Assembly (NCBI GenBank): GCA_963971575.1 | Contig: OZ020618.1 | Coordinates: 34,078,731-34,142,730, forward strand | From: Liopterus haemorrhoidalis | Lineage: Eukaryota; Arthropoda; Insecta; Coleoptera; Dytiscidae | DNA length: 64,000 nucleotides | Direction: 5' to 3' | Shown: in pieces, positions 35,260 through 46,295 of the stretch | How positions within the stretch are numbered: the first letter of the stretch is position 1 | How the letters are laid out: each line of letters begins with the position of its first letter | Program-made: the position numbers and the translations under genes | Notes under the pieces: generated by a model | What the model saw: only the letters and a program-made list of their open reading frames with translations | What the model was told of the DNA's origin: nothing | Database searches by the model: none

Positions 35260-35643
35260 TTATATAGTAATTGCAAATCGAATGCTTTTAAAGGCAATGA
35301 AGCACGTGCAAACAATAAAATAAGATAATGTAAAGCATTGCGAATGTAAAATATTCTTAGTGTTATCAGCGATTTTAAAAGGACACTTGTAAAAATAGTT
35401 CCGATAAACACATGCTATTTTACACTCACGTGATATGAAAAGTTGTATGTTGATAATGAATTTTGTACTCGTGACATTCGTCCTTGGCACTGCATCTTGT
35501 ATCGAAAATAGATTTTCCTTTTTGATTATAGGATTTTCATATTTATCATCATGCGCAAAGCTTTGAAGTTGTCTTCCATAATCAACATAGCGTAGCAATC
35601 GGATGAAATCAAAGTTAAAATGTTCAGAAATAGTTCTGTTCAT
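35260..35643 (-). CDS. Unrecognised 127-codon open frame, possible exon
   Basis: This is the longest open frame in the window (127 aa). I recognise no family. Its first 71 codons have a varied, protein-like composition (for example RLLRYVDYGRQLQSFAHDDK), while the remainder is Cys/Ile/Phe-rich like translated AT-rich DNA. The change coincides with a good donor-like CGTGAGT, with GT at 35429-35428, which would end an exon at 35430 in phase 1. The acceptor side is weak: there is no clear pyrimidine tract upstream of the ATG, so a first coding exon would fit better than an internal one. It is on the strand opposite to the kinase. It may equally be chance or a transposon remnant. Confidence 0.2.
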   Translation of the reverse strand: MNRTISEHFNFDFIRLLRYVDYGRQLQSFAHDDKYENPIIKKENLFSIQDAVPRTNVTSTKFIINIQLFISRECKIACVYRNYFYKCPFKIADNTKNILHSQCFTLSYFIVCTCFIAFKSIRFAITI

Positions 35644-35898
35644 ATTATGTAGTGTTAATAAATTCGGTGAGACTTACTTAAGAACGCTAATTAAACTATT
35701 TTCGCTCGCGCTTTATTTGCATAAAACGAAATTATTAATGACCTCACAGATTTATAGAATCAAATAGTTGTTTGTACATGCATAATAAGACATCAGTTAT
35801 AAGATGGAGGAGTTATGAACAGTGGTGAGTGGTAGAGGCATCGCGCGAACCAAAAAATAAAAGATTGTTTCCTAAAAATCGTGCCAAAATAATAGAAA

Positions 35899-36254
35899 CA
35901 GGGCCGGCACGAGAGTCGTTGGCGCCCCAAGACAAGACTTAATTCAGCGCCTCTAGGCAGGGCCGTAACTAGCTTGCTTCGAGTTCTGGGTAAGATTTTA
36001 TAATTGGCTCCCCTAAAGCATATTATATAAAGTGATGTCCTGAAAACAGAAAGGCCCTTACTTCTAAAATATAATTGGTGACCTAATAAAAAGGTCCTCA
36101 CTTCTAAAATACAAGTAATGACCTTAAAAAAGGTTTTCGGTACAAAATTACATTAATTATTTTTACATTAATTTGGCGCCCTTTGAGCTTAACGGCGGCG
36201 CCCCCCTCACAGCGGCGCCCTAAATGCTCTAAATGCCCGCTTTCGCCGGCCCTG
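35899..36254. mobile_element. hAT MITE (CAGGGCCGGC) with perfect AATAGAAA duplication
   Basis: CAGGGCCGGC and GCCGGCCCTG are perfect terminal repeats flanked by identical AATAGAAA octamers (35891-35898, 36255-36262). The body has two or three hairpin/poly(A) units (AGGTCCTCACTTCTAAAATA then CAAGTAATGACC) and GGCGCC-rich ends. The open frames at 35793-36295 are shadows of this repeat. Confidence 0.9.
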
Positions 36255-36262
36255 AATAGAAA

Positions 36263-38689
36263 TATTGAATTAATTTTTGTTCCCATATCTAACATTAAGA
36301 CATTTCATTTGATGCCTCACATTAAAGTTTTAATAGTTTTTCCAACAATACAATAAATTCTATAACTTAAATAATAATATGCTTCAAAAATTCTGAGCGT
36401 ACTAGTCATTCATATCAATACGTATTATTCTGATTTTTCTACCATCCCGAAGCACTCCGTTTTGTCACAATTTCTACCGTATAGACAGACACATGAGGTA
36501 CGATATAAGGATTTCTTGATCGTATCAACGAAATCTAAAAAAAGAACATTTATGTACATATAAAATCTAGCCATAAGATTTAAAAAAAATTTCTGTCATT
36601 TTCTTTTTTTCCGTCTTTTCCTTGTAATTTTAATATTTTGCCTTTACCAAACTTTTTCGACTTCCTCTCTTAAGAAATATGAATATTGTGATATTATGGC
36701 ACTTATTTTGATTTGTTCTTGTAATTTACTATTTATAATAACTATTTTTTCTTTTCATTTTGTAGTAAATAGGAAAATTAACTACGCATTTGTGGTTTTA
36801 TAAACAGACACTGAAATCTATAGAAACCAAATGTAAAAAATTTAACTCATATGAAATGTATGCAAACAAACAACTTGCGAAATAGGAATAAACAGCTATA
36901 TGTAGTTTGTTTTCGTTTAATTTTGCAGCAAAGCTTCATTGAAACTCTAGTGCATATTGAATTAATGCTTCGTGGTTATATATTTTATTAACATATTCAA
37001 TTCATTTTGAGTGTATATGTATAATTATTTCGGTGTTTAATTATATATTTTGATATAAGATACTTGTTGATGATGTCTTAACTGTACACCCAAGGTTGGG
37101 GCTTGATTGAAATCGAACAAAAAAGCTTGTTAAAATGTTTTAAGTAACACCAAAAGGCAGGTGCGATTAACTAGAATGCAGACGTGTATTCACTATTGAT
37201 GTAGTGGTTTTTGTGGTTTGATTTTTATTTTTGACTGCTGTGTTGGTTTTGCTTAATTAATAAACCAATACGTACAGTTATCCAATAAAAATATACCTAC
37301 GTTTCGGTATTTTCGTATCAGTGTTTTTGGAAGTTTTGACTTATCGGAAAATTTTATGTTTACCAATGTCCCGAAACAGTATGAAACCATCTGTTTTATG
37401 TTTGCTAATATTGATGTTGTAAAGCAAAATACTTTTCTGTCGTTTTTCCTCGTTTCGATTAGTCAGTTTTTAGTTGTCAAATATACAGTTAGTAAAGTTT
37501 AACTTCAAGTAAATCATTACTGATTTATACATTATGTGAAATTTTATACCAGGTGTCTATTTTAGCGAATATACGGGTTTTGATAAAAAAAATCACGGGC
37601 ACTAGTGTCATGAAACTTTATTTAAGGCCTATTTTACATTTAAATTTTCACCTTCCACATACTACCCTTCTGTGGCTACACACCGTTGCTAACTTTTTTT
37701 TTTATTTCTGGAAGGAATCGCTTTTAGATCTGTTTCCGCATTTTTTTTTTAATCTCTTCAATAGTTTGCGAGAACTATTAATAATTTATTTATTTTTAGT
37801 TACATTTCGGCTTCCTCACTTACTTTGAAATACTTATTTTATTTACTTTCTGTGTAAGTAGTTTTACTATTCGTTGTAGTATTTAGAGTTTTTTTCAAAT
37901 TAATATTCTACATTATAATTATACTATAAGTACGTTGTATTAAGTCATGCAATGTCAGTGGGTTTTACTATGATTGTAACCAGTGTGTTGTAATTATCTA
38001 CTTACTATGTGTCATGATGTTTCCTTAAATAAACGAAGATTATACATGTTACCTTAAAATAATACCATGTTGCAATAAGAAATAGTGAACTTTCACTAGT
38101 ATACTTCTATACTATGACGGTAGTTTCATTTTAATGCAAGTAAAGAAGACAATAGTAATTTTATTTAGTTTATTTAACTTTGTTCAATTGGTATGAAATA
38201 TTTGTTGAGCATAAAACTATTTCAAAATAATCAGCTGTTACTGCGTTTAATTGATGTTTTTTTTTTATTGTTATATTTTAATGATAAAAATTGTGCCATT
38301 TTTTTATGTCTACATTTGAAGATATCAGTTATATTTATTTATTTTTGGTGCTGATTATGTTTTTTTGAACGACCGTGATCTATTTACCCTAATAATTTTA
38401 ACCTAGTTAACCAATTATTGTTAACAAGGTACATAGTATTGATTGTTAGTTTCAAAAAACTATGCCACTAATTACTTACATAATATAATAAATTAACACT
38501 CGTATGCCAAATTCAGGATTTATTCAGTATTATCAATTTATAACGTTTGACGTCTTACGAGTTCCTATCACCACTAGTTTTTACCCTGCCATTACTCTTT
38601 GTTTACTCCTCTTTACGTTCATCTCATTTCGAATTCCTTTTATTTAGATTTTCATTGCCTTCCCTTTTTTCTCTTACTTAGTGTTCATG
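36263..38689. other. AT-rich non-coding DNA
   Basis: No gene, RNA or element ends were recognised. The 91-codon frame at 37553-37828 has no motif. Confidence 0.45.
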
Positions 38690-38870
38690 ATTACTTTTAT
38701 TTTCCATTCGGTGTGTATGATCATACAATATAGGCTGATTTGTGCTTTGGTCAGGTTGGCTGTTGGTATCATTCACATAAGTCCTCCATCTTGATCTATT
38801 AAATGTCATCCAATTCTTGTGAGATCTTCTTATATGAACAGCTAGGATCTTAATATCATTTAATGCCAAG
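38690..38870 (-). pseudogene. LINE C-terminal tail
   Basis: The minus-strand frame includes HKNWMTFNRSRWRTYVND, matching the WxxLxxDRxRWRxxV tail of LINE ORF2 proteins and sharing NRSRWRT with the fragment at 18.1 kb. Upstream RT sequence is missing. Confidence 0.5.
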
Positions 38871-39231
38871 ATATACCTGGATTAAGAGGTATATTTAGAG
38901 GTATACGTTGAGGACCACTGTAATGTACCGAACTGTAGGTTTTAGCGTGTAATTGTTAACATTATGGTTTTACTTTATATTGAAGACTATGAACTGCTGG
39001 ACAGGTCTGTATACCTGCTTCCTACAAGTGTTCATTGTTCCCAGTTGTAGCTATACAAGTTCTATTAACACAAGTCTTCAGTAACATAAAAAATGTTAGA
39101 AAATTTGCCGAAAATGAACGATATTAAATGGTAATATAATAAAAGCACTCTAAATTGTAGCAAACCAATTTAAACAAAAAATAAAATACAACAACCACAC
39201 TCTTATATTTATTTTTGATATCTAAAGTTGG

Positions 39232-39732
39232 TTTTACACAGTTTAATTTATTCATTAATAATTTTTTTTATCAATTAATTGAACAATTTATTGATAACCT
39301 TGAAAGTAAGAAAACCACTTTACACACATCAATTTATTTATCATTTTTTTTTTTTGAAAACTTTTACATTACCAACTGTAAAACATTTTGACATATTTTT
39401 CAAAATGAAAATATTGAAAAAATCTTCACAAAAATGTACAAAATTAATGCTACGAGCTGTGAACAAAAACAAAAGAAATAACTTAGAAGATGGTGAATTA
39501 GAACGTTTTAGATTCTAACTGGAACTGTAAAATTAGAAAATGAAACAAATAACCCATACATTTCTTGTTTATGCTACAACCAAACAGTTGGCCGTAACTA
39601 AACAGATAAAAATATACCTAGAACTTATTGTATTTTCAAAATAATGTTATCAATTTTTTCATTAATAAATTGATCAATTTATTGATGAAATTTGAACACT
39701 TTACACACATCAATAAATTGAACCGTGTAAAA
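39232..39732. mobile_element. TIR element TTTTACACRGTTYAATTTATT
   Basis: TTTTACACAGTTTAATTTAT at the left faces AATAAATTGAACCGTGTAAAA at its right end; the subterminal CTTTACACACATCAAT occurs twice. The 79-codon frame at 39279-39518 lies inside and has no recognisable domain. Confidence 0.6.
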
Positions 39733-40010
39733 TTCACTTTATAGTAGTACTGTCAATTTGAATAACTTGGTAAATAGTTCTTAAAATGAGGCACTTGGTA
39801 CAGTTTTACATGCTAACAGCAGTTTTAGCGTTAGATCAAGTAGCGTAGCAATTGCGTCCTTTAAGATCATTTTACCTATATTCGAGTTTCATTAAGTAAA
39901 ACAATTAATCTTTGTATATAATATATCTTCTATATACTATTATATCTTCTATATACTATTCAGTATATTGAGTTACTTGATAACCTGTTAGTACACGATA
40001 AAGTTGGAAA

Positions 40011-40160
40011 CAGGAGCGGCTCGATGCGGTAAACCAGATAAGCACTGCATTGGGACGCCTCATCCGATAGGGCTTCCCATTATATGATGATCCTTATTTT
40101 AGGAAGTGGGATGGGGGAGAAGGGTGCCATTTTGACTTAAGTATGCTAGGGCCGCTACTG
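40011..40160. mobile_element. hAT-like MITE (CAGGAGCGGC)
   Basis: CAGGAGCGGCTCGA faces TAGGGCCGCTACTG. The flanking octamers GTTGGAAA and GTTATAGA agree at 5 of 8 bases. It is 150 bp, GC-richer than its surroundings, and non-coding. Confidence 0.5.
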
Positions 40161-40269
40161 GTTATAGATTAAAATGAACCATTTATAATGAAATCTCATA
40201 AAACTAAAACAAAGTTGTCAACATTACTGATAGTAATTTATGTTATTTTAACATGTGTTAATGATATTT

Positions 40270-40390
40270 AAAGAGAGGGTATTATTAGGTCGAGTGGAAT
40301 AATTGTGATAAAGACGTTTGATTGCCGATTTTATTGGTTTTATTCCATTCGGACTAACGAATCCCGCTCCTTAGTGATAATACAGCATAA
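40270..40390. mobile_element. Degenerate relative of the GTGAGG..TTAGGTCAGGC family
   Basis: AGAGAGGGTATTATTAGGTC then GAGTGGAATAATTG parallels the arm of the element at 40413. A weaker right arm (TTTTATTCCATTCGGACTAA) follows. Confidence 0.45.
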
Positions 40391-40412
40391 TTGTTTTACG
40401 CATATTATCAAG

Positions 40413-40540
40413 AGAGTGAGGGTAATGTTAGGTCAGGCAGAATAAGGCAATTAAAAGCGGCAATTTATCAAACAAATACCAAATATATTTGGCCGCTTTT
40501 ATTGCACTTATTTCGCTTGATTTAACATTGTTCACACTCT
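40413..40540. mobile_element. Short MITE of the GTGAGG..TTAGGTCAGGC family
   Basis: AGAGTGAGGGTAATGTTAGG then TCAGGCAGAATAAGG and AAAAGCGGC face GCCGCTTTTATTGC, TTTCGCTTGA and TTCACACTCT. The arms are almost the whole element (128 bp). It is a shortened form of the type at 19131-19705. Confidence 0.7.
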
Positions 40541-40596
40541 GATTATCACATTTAACTTATTGTTTTGCAATTTGTTATAAAAATATATAGAAAGGA

Positions 40597-41645
40597 AATT
40601 GAGGAGTTTTTTACCAAAACTGAACATGTCCACTTTCAAATATTTTGCAGGAGGTGCTTTAAACTGCTGGAAGAGTCTACGTTTTTTTTTTCTTTTCGGT
40701 AATACTCTAATTGTACTAGTTGAATGTCCAATAGTAGTATGCTTTTTAATCATTATTTAATGATTAGCGGTTCCACCGTAACTAGCATTAGTTTGATGGA
40801 CATGTTCAGCTTTGCTAGAAAACAACGGACATGTTCAGTTTTGAAATAAAAAAAGTTATGTCAAGCACTCTGTAATATTATGCAAAATATTAGATTAGGA
40901 GCAATAAAATACGAAACAATTTTTTAAAATTATTTTTTACTATATACGTCAGTAAATTTCTTCACTAGAACCTTAGCATTGTTATAAAATCAGGTGGGTT
41001 ACTAAACGAAAATCAAATCAAAGAAACAAAAAAATATAATAATGGGGTACACCGGCTACAGGAGTGAATTAGGAGTGGACATGAGGTTGGTCTCCATCTA
41101 GTTACATTCTAGATGATCTTTTTCATCCACTACTTCTTCACTGCTAGTCTCTTTTCAACTTTGCCAAAGGTCCGGTCAGCGGGTATAAAGGTATGGCCCC
41201 AGACAGGAAAAGTGACGCATGACAACAAGCGACCGCAACAGGATCTATGCGACGCTGGAGATATGAACAGATGCCTGGATAGATATTGTAATGCTATCTA
41301 TCGGAGAACAAGAGAAATAAAATAAATAAAAATCCAGTTCAACGAGCGAATGGACATGTTTAGGTTTGAAAAAAAAATCAATTAAGGATTAGTCCCAGTA
41401 TGTGGGACATGTTCACTTTTGGTAAAAAAAAATATAGAAAAAAATGAGATTTTGCGGTCTAAGCACATGTCAAGTTTTGTCAGAAAACCAGTATTTTGAC
41501 CGCTTTTCTAGGTGGAAAATAATCGCTTTTCTTAACAAAGTAGCTTAGTATGATGTGTAGTTTTGGAAAATAAACCAGAATCCGTCAAAAAAAGCATTTC
41601 GGTCGATAGTGGACATGTTCAGTTTTGGTGGAAAGCTCCTCAATT
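40597..41645. mobile_element. TIR element with iterated ACATGTCC motif
   Basis: The ends AATTGAGGAG and CTCCTCAATT lead into ACCAAAACTGAACATGTCCA and its complement. The motif GGACATGTTCAGTTTTG recurs in both orientations at about 40613, 40798, 40828, 41350, 41404, 41463 and 41611. A GC-richer, apparently unrelated segment (about 41040-41330, including a 70-codon frame with no known domain) sits in the middle. Confidence 0.6.
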
Positions 41646-41754
41646 GTTTTAACATTTAATAAAAGAGGAGCTTAAAAATGTTTTAAATAAGTGACTAAAA
41701 ACTGATGATACCCTTTTATATTTTATGCTTTTCACCAAACAAATAGGTGTTTTG

Positions 41755-41803
41755 ACAGCCCAATTTTGCGGACCACCCCTAAAAAAAATCTGTGTGCGCC
41801 CTG
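41755..41803. mobile_element. Solo hAT-like right end
   Basis: GCGGACCACCCCT, an A run, and CTGTGTGCGCCCTG resemble the terminus of the element at 57086 (CAGGGGCGCACACAGA). Confidence 0.4.
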
Positions 41804-42039
41804 TGAATAACACATGTTAATACATAACACATATATATTTTGAAAGAAGTATTGCTGACAAATGCAAAAATATGGATTAATTATTTAGATGTACTAAATA
41901 GCTAAATAAATTTTATATGTAGATTTTATATATATTAATTATTAAAACTGAATATATTATTAACAAGTGTGCGATTCGCAATATTGCTAAAATGAATGTT
42001 AAATATGAATGTGAATCTCATTATTCAAGATAGCAGAAT

Positions 42040-42330
42040 AGCAAGGTAAGGATCAGAGAGGGCCAGGTGGTCTGTGTGGCAAGTCTAGCCACGCAACGCG
42101 TCCGACTTTAACCCTTGTGTTATATATGCGTTCGGTCCACATGAAGACGAGCAGATGTTCCATCCAGGCTCTTCTGGGGTTGTTTTGTTTCTTGGAGCGA
42201 TGCGAGATGCACCAGTGGTTTCTTTCTTACTGTAACTCGTAGAGGTTGACGACGTTCGGCCTGTACACGTGTGTCCCTTCGTGTGATGTGAATATGAAAC
42301 ATTATATTGGTGCGGGGGGAGAATACTGCT
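42040..42330. other. GC-richer segment of unknown nature
   Basis: About 290 bp with balanced composition stand out from AT-rich flanks. On the minus strand it includes GCATATATAACAC, a TATA-like stretch, and a 60-codon frame without known motifs. It could be part of an LTR, an untranslated exon or a captured fragment. Confidence 0.3.
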
Positions 42331-42599
42331 CCACTACTCGTGGGGAGAACCTAGTAGTGTTAAGCTTGTATGAGACAGAAGCTTGGCAGGAGATGTAACA
42401 GATATGTTATGCAATGTACTGGAGGTTAATTCCACTTCAATATTATATTTTCTGTGATAATTTTTATATTACAGATATTGTCAGAAAGTTTATAAAGGTT
42501 TAAATTTTTGATTACCATATAAATTAGATTATTGATATTATTTGTGATAAATGAAGAAAATATAAAATACTTTATTCATGTCTACACTAAAAAACACTA

Positions 42600-43239
42600 T
42601 CTAATGGTACAAAAAATACGCGTAATCTTAACCCTACAGGATTACCTCCTCACGCTTTTACTTTGAAAGTAGGTGCACCAATAATTTTGCTGAGGAACAT
42701 AAACCCGCCAAAATTATGTAATGGAACACGCTTACAGGTGAACAGTAAGAAACTATGTAGTAAAGGCAACTGTAATGACTGGTTGCGGTACAGGCAATAA
42801 AGTGGTTATCCCTATGATGAATACCGATGATTTCTACAATTTTACTATTTCAGTTCAAGCGCCTCGAATTTCCTGCCAGGGTTTGTTTTGCGATGCCTAC
42901 TAATAAGTTGCAGGGTCAAACCCTGAAGATAGCTGGCGTTGATTTGCGGAGTTCATGCTTCTAGCATGGGCAATTATATGTAGCGTATTCACGTGTCAGT
43001 TCTAGCAACAACATTTATCTGCTTGCGCCTAATGGTAAAACTAAAAACATTGTTTAAAAAAAGATTTTCAGATAAGTAATTCTGTTCAGTTTAATCCTGA
43101 CCTTTCACATGTTATAGAATTGTCTTCTGTTCTGTCATCTAATTACACCTAATTAAATAGGTACGTAGTAAGTTCTAAAAAAAAAAATTAGATCAATAAT
43201 AACGAACTGTCCCCAAGCAAAGCCGGGCGGGGCTGCTAG
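42600..43239 (+). mobile_element. 3' part of an autonomous-type Helitron
   Basis: A helicase C-terminus (next entry) is followed after about 150 bp by AGCAAAGCCGGGCGGGGCTG and CTAG at 43236-43239, next to a T. Helicase pseudogene, GC-rich 3' structure and CTAG terminus in this order are characteristic of Helitrons. The 5' part (Rep domain) is missing. Confidence 0.75.
42630..43057 (+). pseudogene. Helitron Pif1-like helicase C-terminus, frameshifted
   Basis: Three frames together give [20 protein letters not shown] and [19 protein letters not shown], then [19 protein letters not shown], then FKRLEFPARVCFAMPTNKLQ, GQTLKIAGVDLRSSCF, a stop, and HGQLYVAYSRVSSSNNIYLL with a natural-looking stop after KTKNIV. 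These are the final motifs of the Helitron Pif1-family helicase (LPPHxLxLKxGxPIxLLRN, NGTRL, FPVxxAFAMTxNKxQGQxL, HGQLYVAxSR). At least two frameshifts and one internal stop show it is dead. The order and spacing match an intact helicase C-terminus, so it was autonomous not very long ago on the scale of this window. Confidence 0.85.
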
Positions 43240-43429
43240 TACATTAATATTGACCAGATAATTAATGCGGTACGTCAGACTACTGGGAAAATATATATTT
43301 TTTTTTTAATTCGGATTTGGCAACAGTCATGGATCTACAAGAAATACGACATATAGGCAAAGTTTGCAGCTGACTCTTAACATTTAATAAGTCAGTCATA
43401 AAACATACTTTAGAATGAATGCATTATGT

Positions 43430-43611
43430 ATACAGTCTCTTTTATAATAGATCCGTAACGTAAATACATTGCATGGGCATGAATATGAATCAAAGGAGTA
43501 TCATTGTTCTGTTTTAATACGAACATCTGTTTATAATAAACAGAATAATGCTACTCCTTTGAGTCACTTTCCTACTTATGCAATGCTCTCATGCTGAGGA
43601 TCTGTTATAAA
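43430..43611. mobile_element. Degenerate TTAA-family MITE
   Basis: CTTTTATAATAGATCCGTAA at the left and GGATCTGTTATAAATAG at the right are the family arms. The body has the typical AACATCTGTTTATAATAAAC. The right end is abutted by the element at 43612. Confidence 0.5.
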
Positions 43612-43932
43612 TAGGGTGACCAGATTTCAGTGAAGGGAAACCGGGACATAGAGAAAAAGAAAAGAAGGTCTTTGTTTCTTCCCAGATCCAAGTGAAGAGC
43701 AAAAAAAAGGTCCTCACCTCCCAAATTCAAAGTAAAAGCAAAAAAAAAAGGTCCTCGCCTTTCAGATTCAAAGTGAAGAACAAAAAAAACAAAAGGTCCT
43801 CACCTCCCCCAAATTCAAAGTGAAGAGCAAAAAAAAGTCCTCACCTCAAAAACCGGGAAAATCGGGCGTCCCGAAAACATTTTTCGGGACACCGGGACAA
43901 TTCACCTAAAACCGGGACGGATGGTCACCCTA
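43612..43932. mobile_element. TIR element TAGGGTGACCA with four hairpin units
   Basis: TAGGGTGACCAGA and ATGGTCACCCTA are inverted termini. The flanking octamers GTTATAAA and GTAATAAC agree at 6 of 8 bases. The body is four tandem copies of AAGGTCCTCACCTCCCAAAT-TCAAAGTGAAGAGCAAAAA, each ending in an A run, plus ACCGGGAC-rich ends. Confidence 0.7.
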
Positions 43933-44365
43933 GTAATAACTGTCTCTCACACTTTATATAAATATCACAATAAATCATAAAAGTAAAACATATTATAAGG
44001 AAAAAATATTGGTAGAGACATTATAATTTTATTAACACAATTATAGAATCAACATATTAGAAAAAATAAAAAAGTAATCACACGTTTGTTTGCAAAGTGA
44101 CAAGTCAGATAATGGTCAGATAATGGTGGCGCCATACTTTTAAACTTAATATTTGTATTATTAACTTTAAAAAAATAGTTGTTGGATCCTTGTTACATGA
44201 AAAAATCGTTTATAAAATATAAACAAAGATGATATAAATTAACAAGACTAAAATACACTAAAGGTTATAATAATTTATACAGTTATATTTATCTGTTAAA
44301 CTCATTCATAAAGATCCTACAATAAAACACTTTCGATAATAATTCATTGAAAATTAATGTTAGAT

Positions 44366-44640
44366 TTAGCGATTGTAGCTTTGTTTGAAAAATAAAGCTG
44401 CATACAAACAATGCGTATTTTTATAATGATCTGCATCCTTATGTAGCTCAAGGATGCGTTTGTCGACAGGTTTCCACTGGGAATGAAGAAGACACACTTT
44501 GTTTCCATAGTTCCATATGGTGATTGCTTTTGTTATCCAGCGGGGAATCTGTTCTTTGAAACAGGGTGTTAAATATGAATGAAAAAGTAAATTAAGCGAA
44601 GAAAGAGAATTATAATAGATGTTGGTAGTCAAGGCTATCT
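44366..44640 (-). pseudogene. LINE ORF2 endonuclease-RT linker fragment
   Basis: The 88-codon minus-strand frame contains KEQIPRWITKAI, GNKVCLLHSQWKP and AALFFKQSY. The pattern PPWxTxxI...NKLxxxxxxxP...xx..A...xxY is the linker between the endonuclease and reverse-transcriptase domains of LINE ORF2 proteins. The RT motifs themselves are not seen downstream. The match is by pattern only. Confidence 0.4.
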
Positions 44641-44756
44641 TAAAATATTGAGCCCTTAACAGCTGTATTCAGGGGATAATACAATAGATGTAGTTTGTAT
44701 CACGATTTTACAATGTCAAAAAATGAATATTTTTGTTTCTAAAATAGTGACTAATG

Positions 44757-44996
44757 ATTTTGTTCTGAACACAACCTGTTCATTTTAACAGCTCTGTAAA
44801 GTTCTAAGATCGAACGATGCTATAAAAACTTTGTTCTGTAACTTGTCTGTTAACATCCATCGTTATAGGTTAACATTATTATATTAGGTTGTTACCCTAA
44901 CACCCGTGTCAAGCGTCGGTGTTAGCATTGTGGTGTTATTTACATCGATGTTAAATTAACAGCTGTTATGATCATTTGTTCGGAATAGCACTACAA
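44757..44996. mobile_element. MITE, GTGTTATTCTGAACACA family
   Basis: GTTCTGAACACAACCTGTTC then TTTAACAGCTCTGTAAAG at the left, with TTAACAGCTGTTATGATC and TGTTCGGAATAGCAC at the right. It is the longer version of the 17.15-kb copy. Confidence 0.6.
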
Positions 44997-45183
44997 ATTT
45001 AAGACTGACGTTCGTGAATGTGGTAATAACGACGTAACTCCACTCTGTATGTTCTATTTCATTGTCGTAAAACCATTTATTTCTTGTCAGTGTGCCTTTA
45101 TTATATACATATGGGTATAATCGAAGTAAACAAACAACGTATAATTAAAACAAATGTCGAACGCATTCGATCTCATCATATAT

Positions 45184-45548
45184 AGGCTATTCCAAACCTC
45201 TAGGCGGAACTAGATTTTGAAATCTAGTAATTTTTATTTATTAATTCGGACTTTTGGGCATTTTTTTTTTTTTTTTACTCACATTGCTAATCCTTTCATT
45301 GCGTTTTAATTTTTTGTGTCTTTCTTAATAGAAATTTTCCATTTTTTTTTTTTTTTTTTTGTCTTCAAAATGTAAAAATTAATTAAAATTTATAAGAAAT
45401 GTCATTCGCGTCCATGGTTTCACTGTTGGAATTTAAAATTTTCACATACCAACGTAAAACATGAAATAACCCAAGCAAGGTCCCTTATCGTGACAACCTA
45501 AAAGAACGAAATTCCCATTTAGTTCCGCCTAAACGTTTGGAATAGCCT
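45184..45548. mobile_element. TIR element AGGCTATTCCAAAC
   Basis: AGGCTATTCCAAACCTCTAG then GCGGAACTA is mirrored by TAGTTCCGCCTAAACGTTTG then GAATAGCCT, giving arms of about 29 bp. The 365-bp body includes two long poly(T) runs. Confidence 0.7.
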
Positions 45549-46295
45549 GCAATAAGCACATAATAGCGTTGTATCGGCGTGGCAGCTGTCAGATACAATT
45601 ATGTGGGATCACAATTAAATTTAAGTGTCTCATGAACGAAACGTCGGAAAACGAATCGTTACAATGGTAATGTGCTGCCCATATGTGCAACACTTAAACC
45701 GCGAATAAAAATCATTTGAAGAACTTGAATAAAATTAGTTTGATACTGAATTATCATGAATATTTTCTTAAATTTGAAATAAATGTTATGAGCTCTTTAG
45801 TTGATAATTAAATTTTTTAATAATTTATGTAATAAATTATAAGTCATTTTCTGAAAATAGTTTTAAAATAACATTTGGACTAATTTGATTATCTTTTTTT
45901 TTTCTTTTTGTTTCGCTCATTTTGTCGTTACCTAAAATAAACGATTGCATGTATCAGAGATATCATGAAGTCCAGCTTTATTTGCTCTTTTATTTGCTAA
46001 AATTATATTCGCAGTGCTTACAGCCGCATTTCTCGTGGCATATAAGTCCATTAGAAATAAATTGGAGAAAAGTTTGTAATTAAGTCGTAGTTTAGTTAAG
46101 CACTCATATATTTAACAGAAAATAATAAAAGTATGTCGAATGTTCTCAGTATTGATGTTATTAATGATCAGATTCATGAATAGAAGTATTGAATATTATC
46201 TACTTGCAAATCATTATTTGTAATTCAATTTTAAATGTTCTTCGTTGGATTTTATAAATTACATACTCATTTTATTCAACTACTGAAGATGGCTA

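Noticed and set aside
35793..36295. Two open frames as small genes
   Set aside because: They run through a hAT MITE with a perfect target duplication and are repeat shadows.
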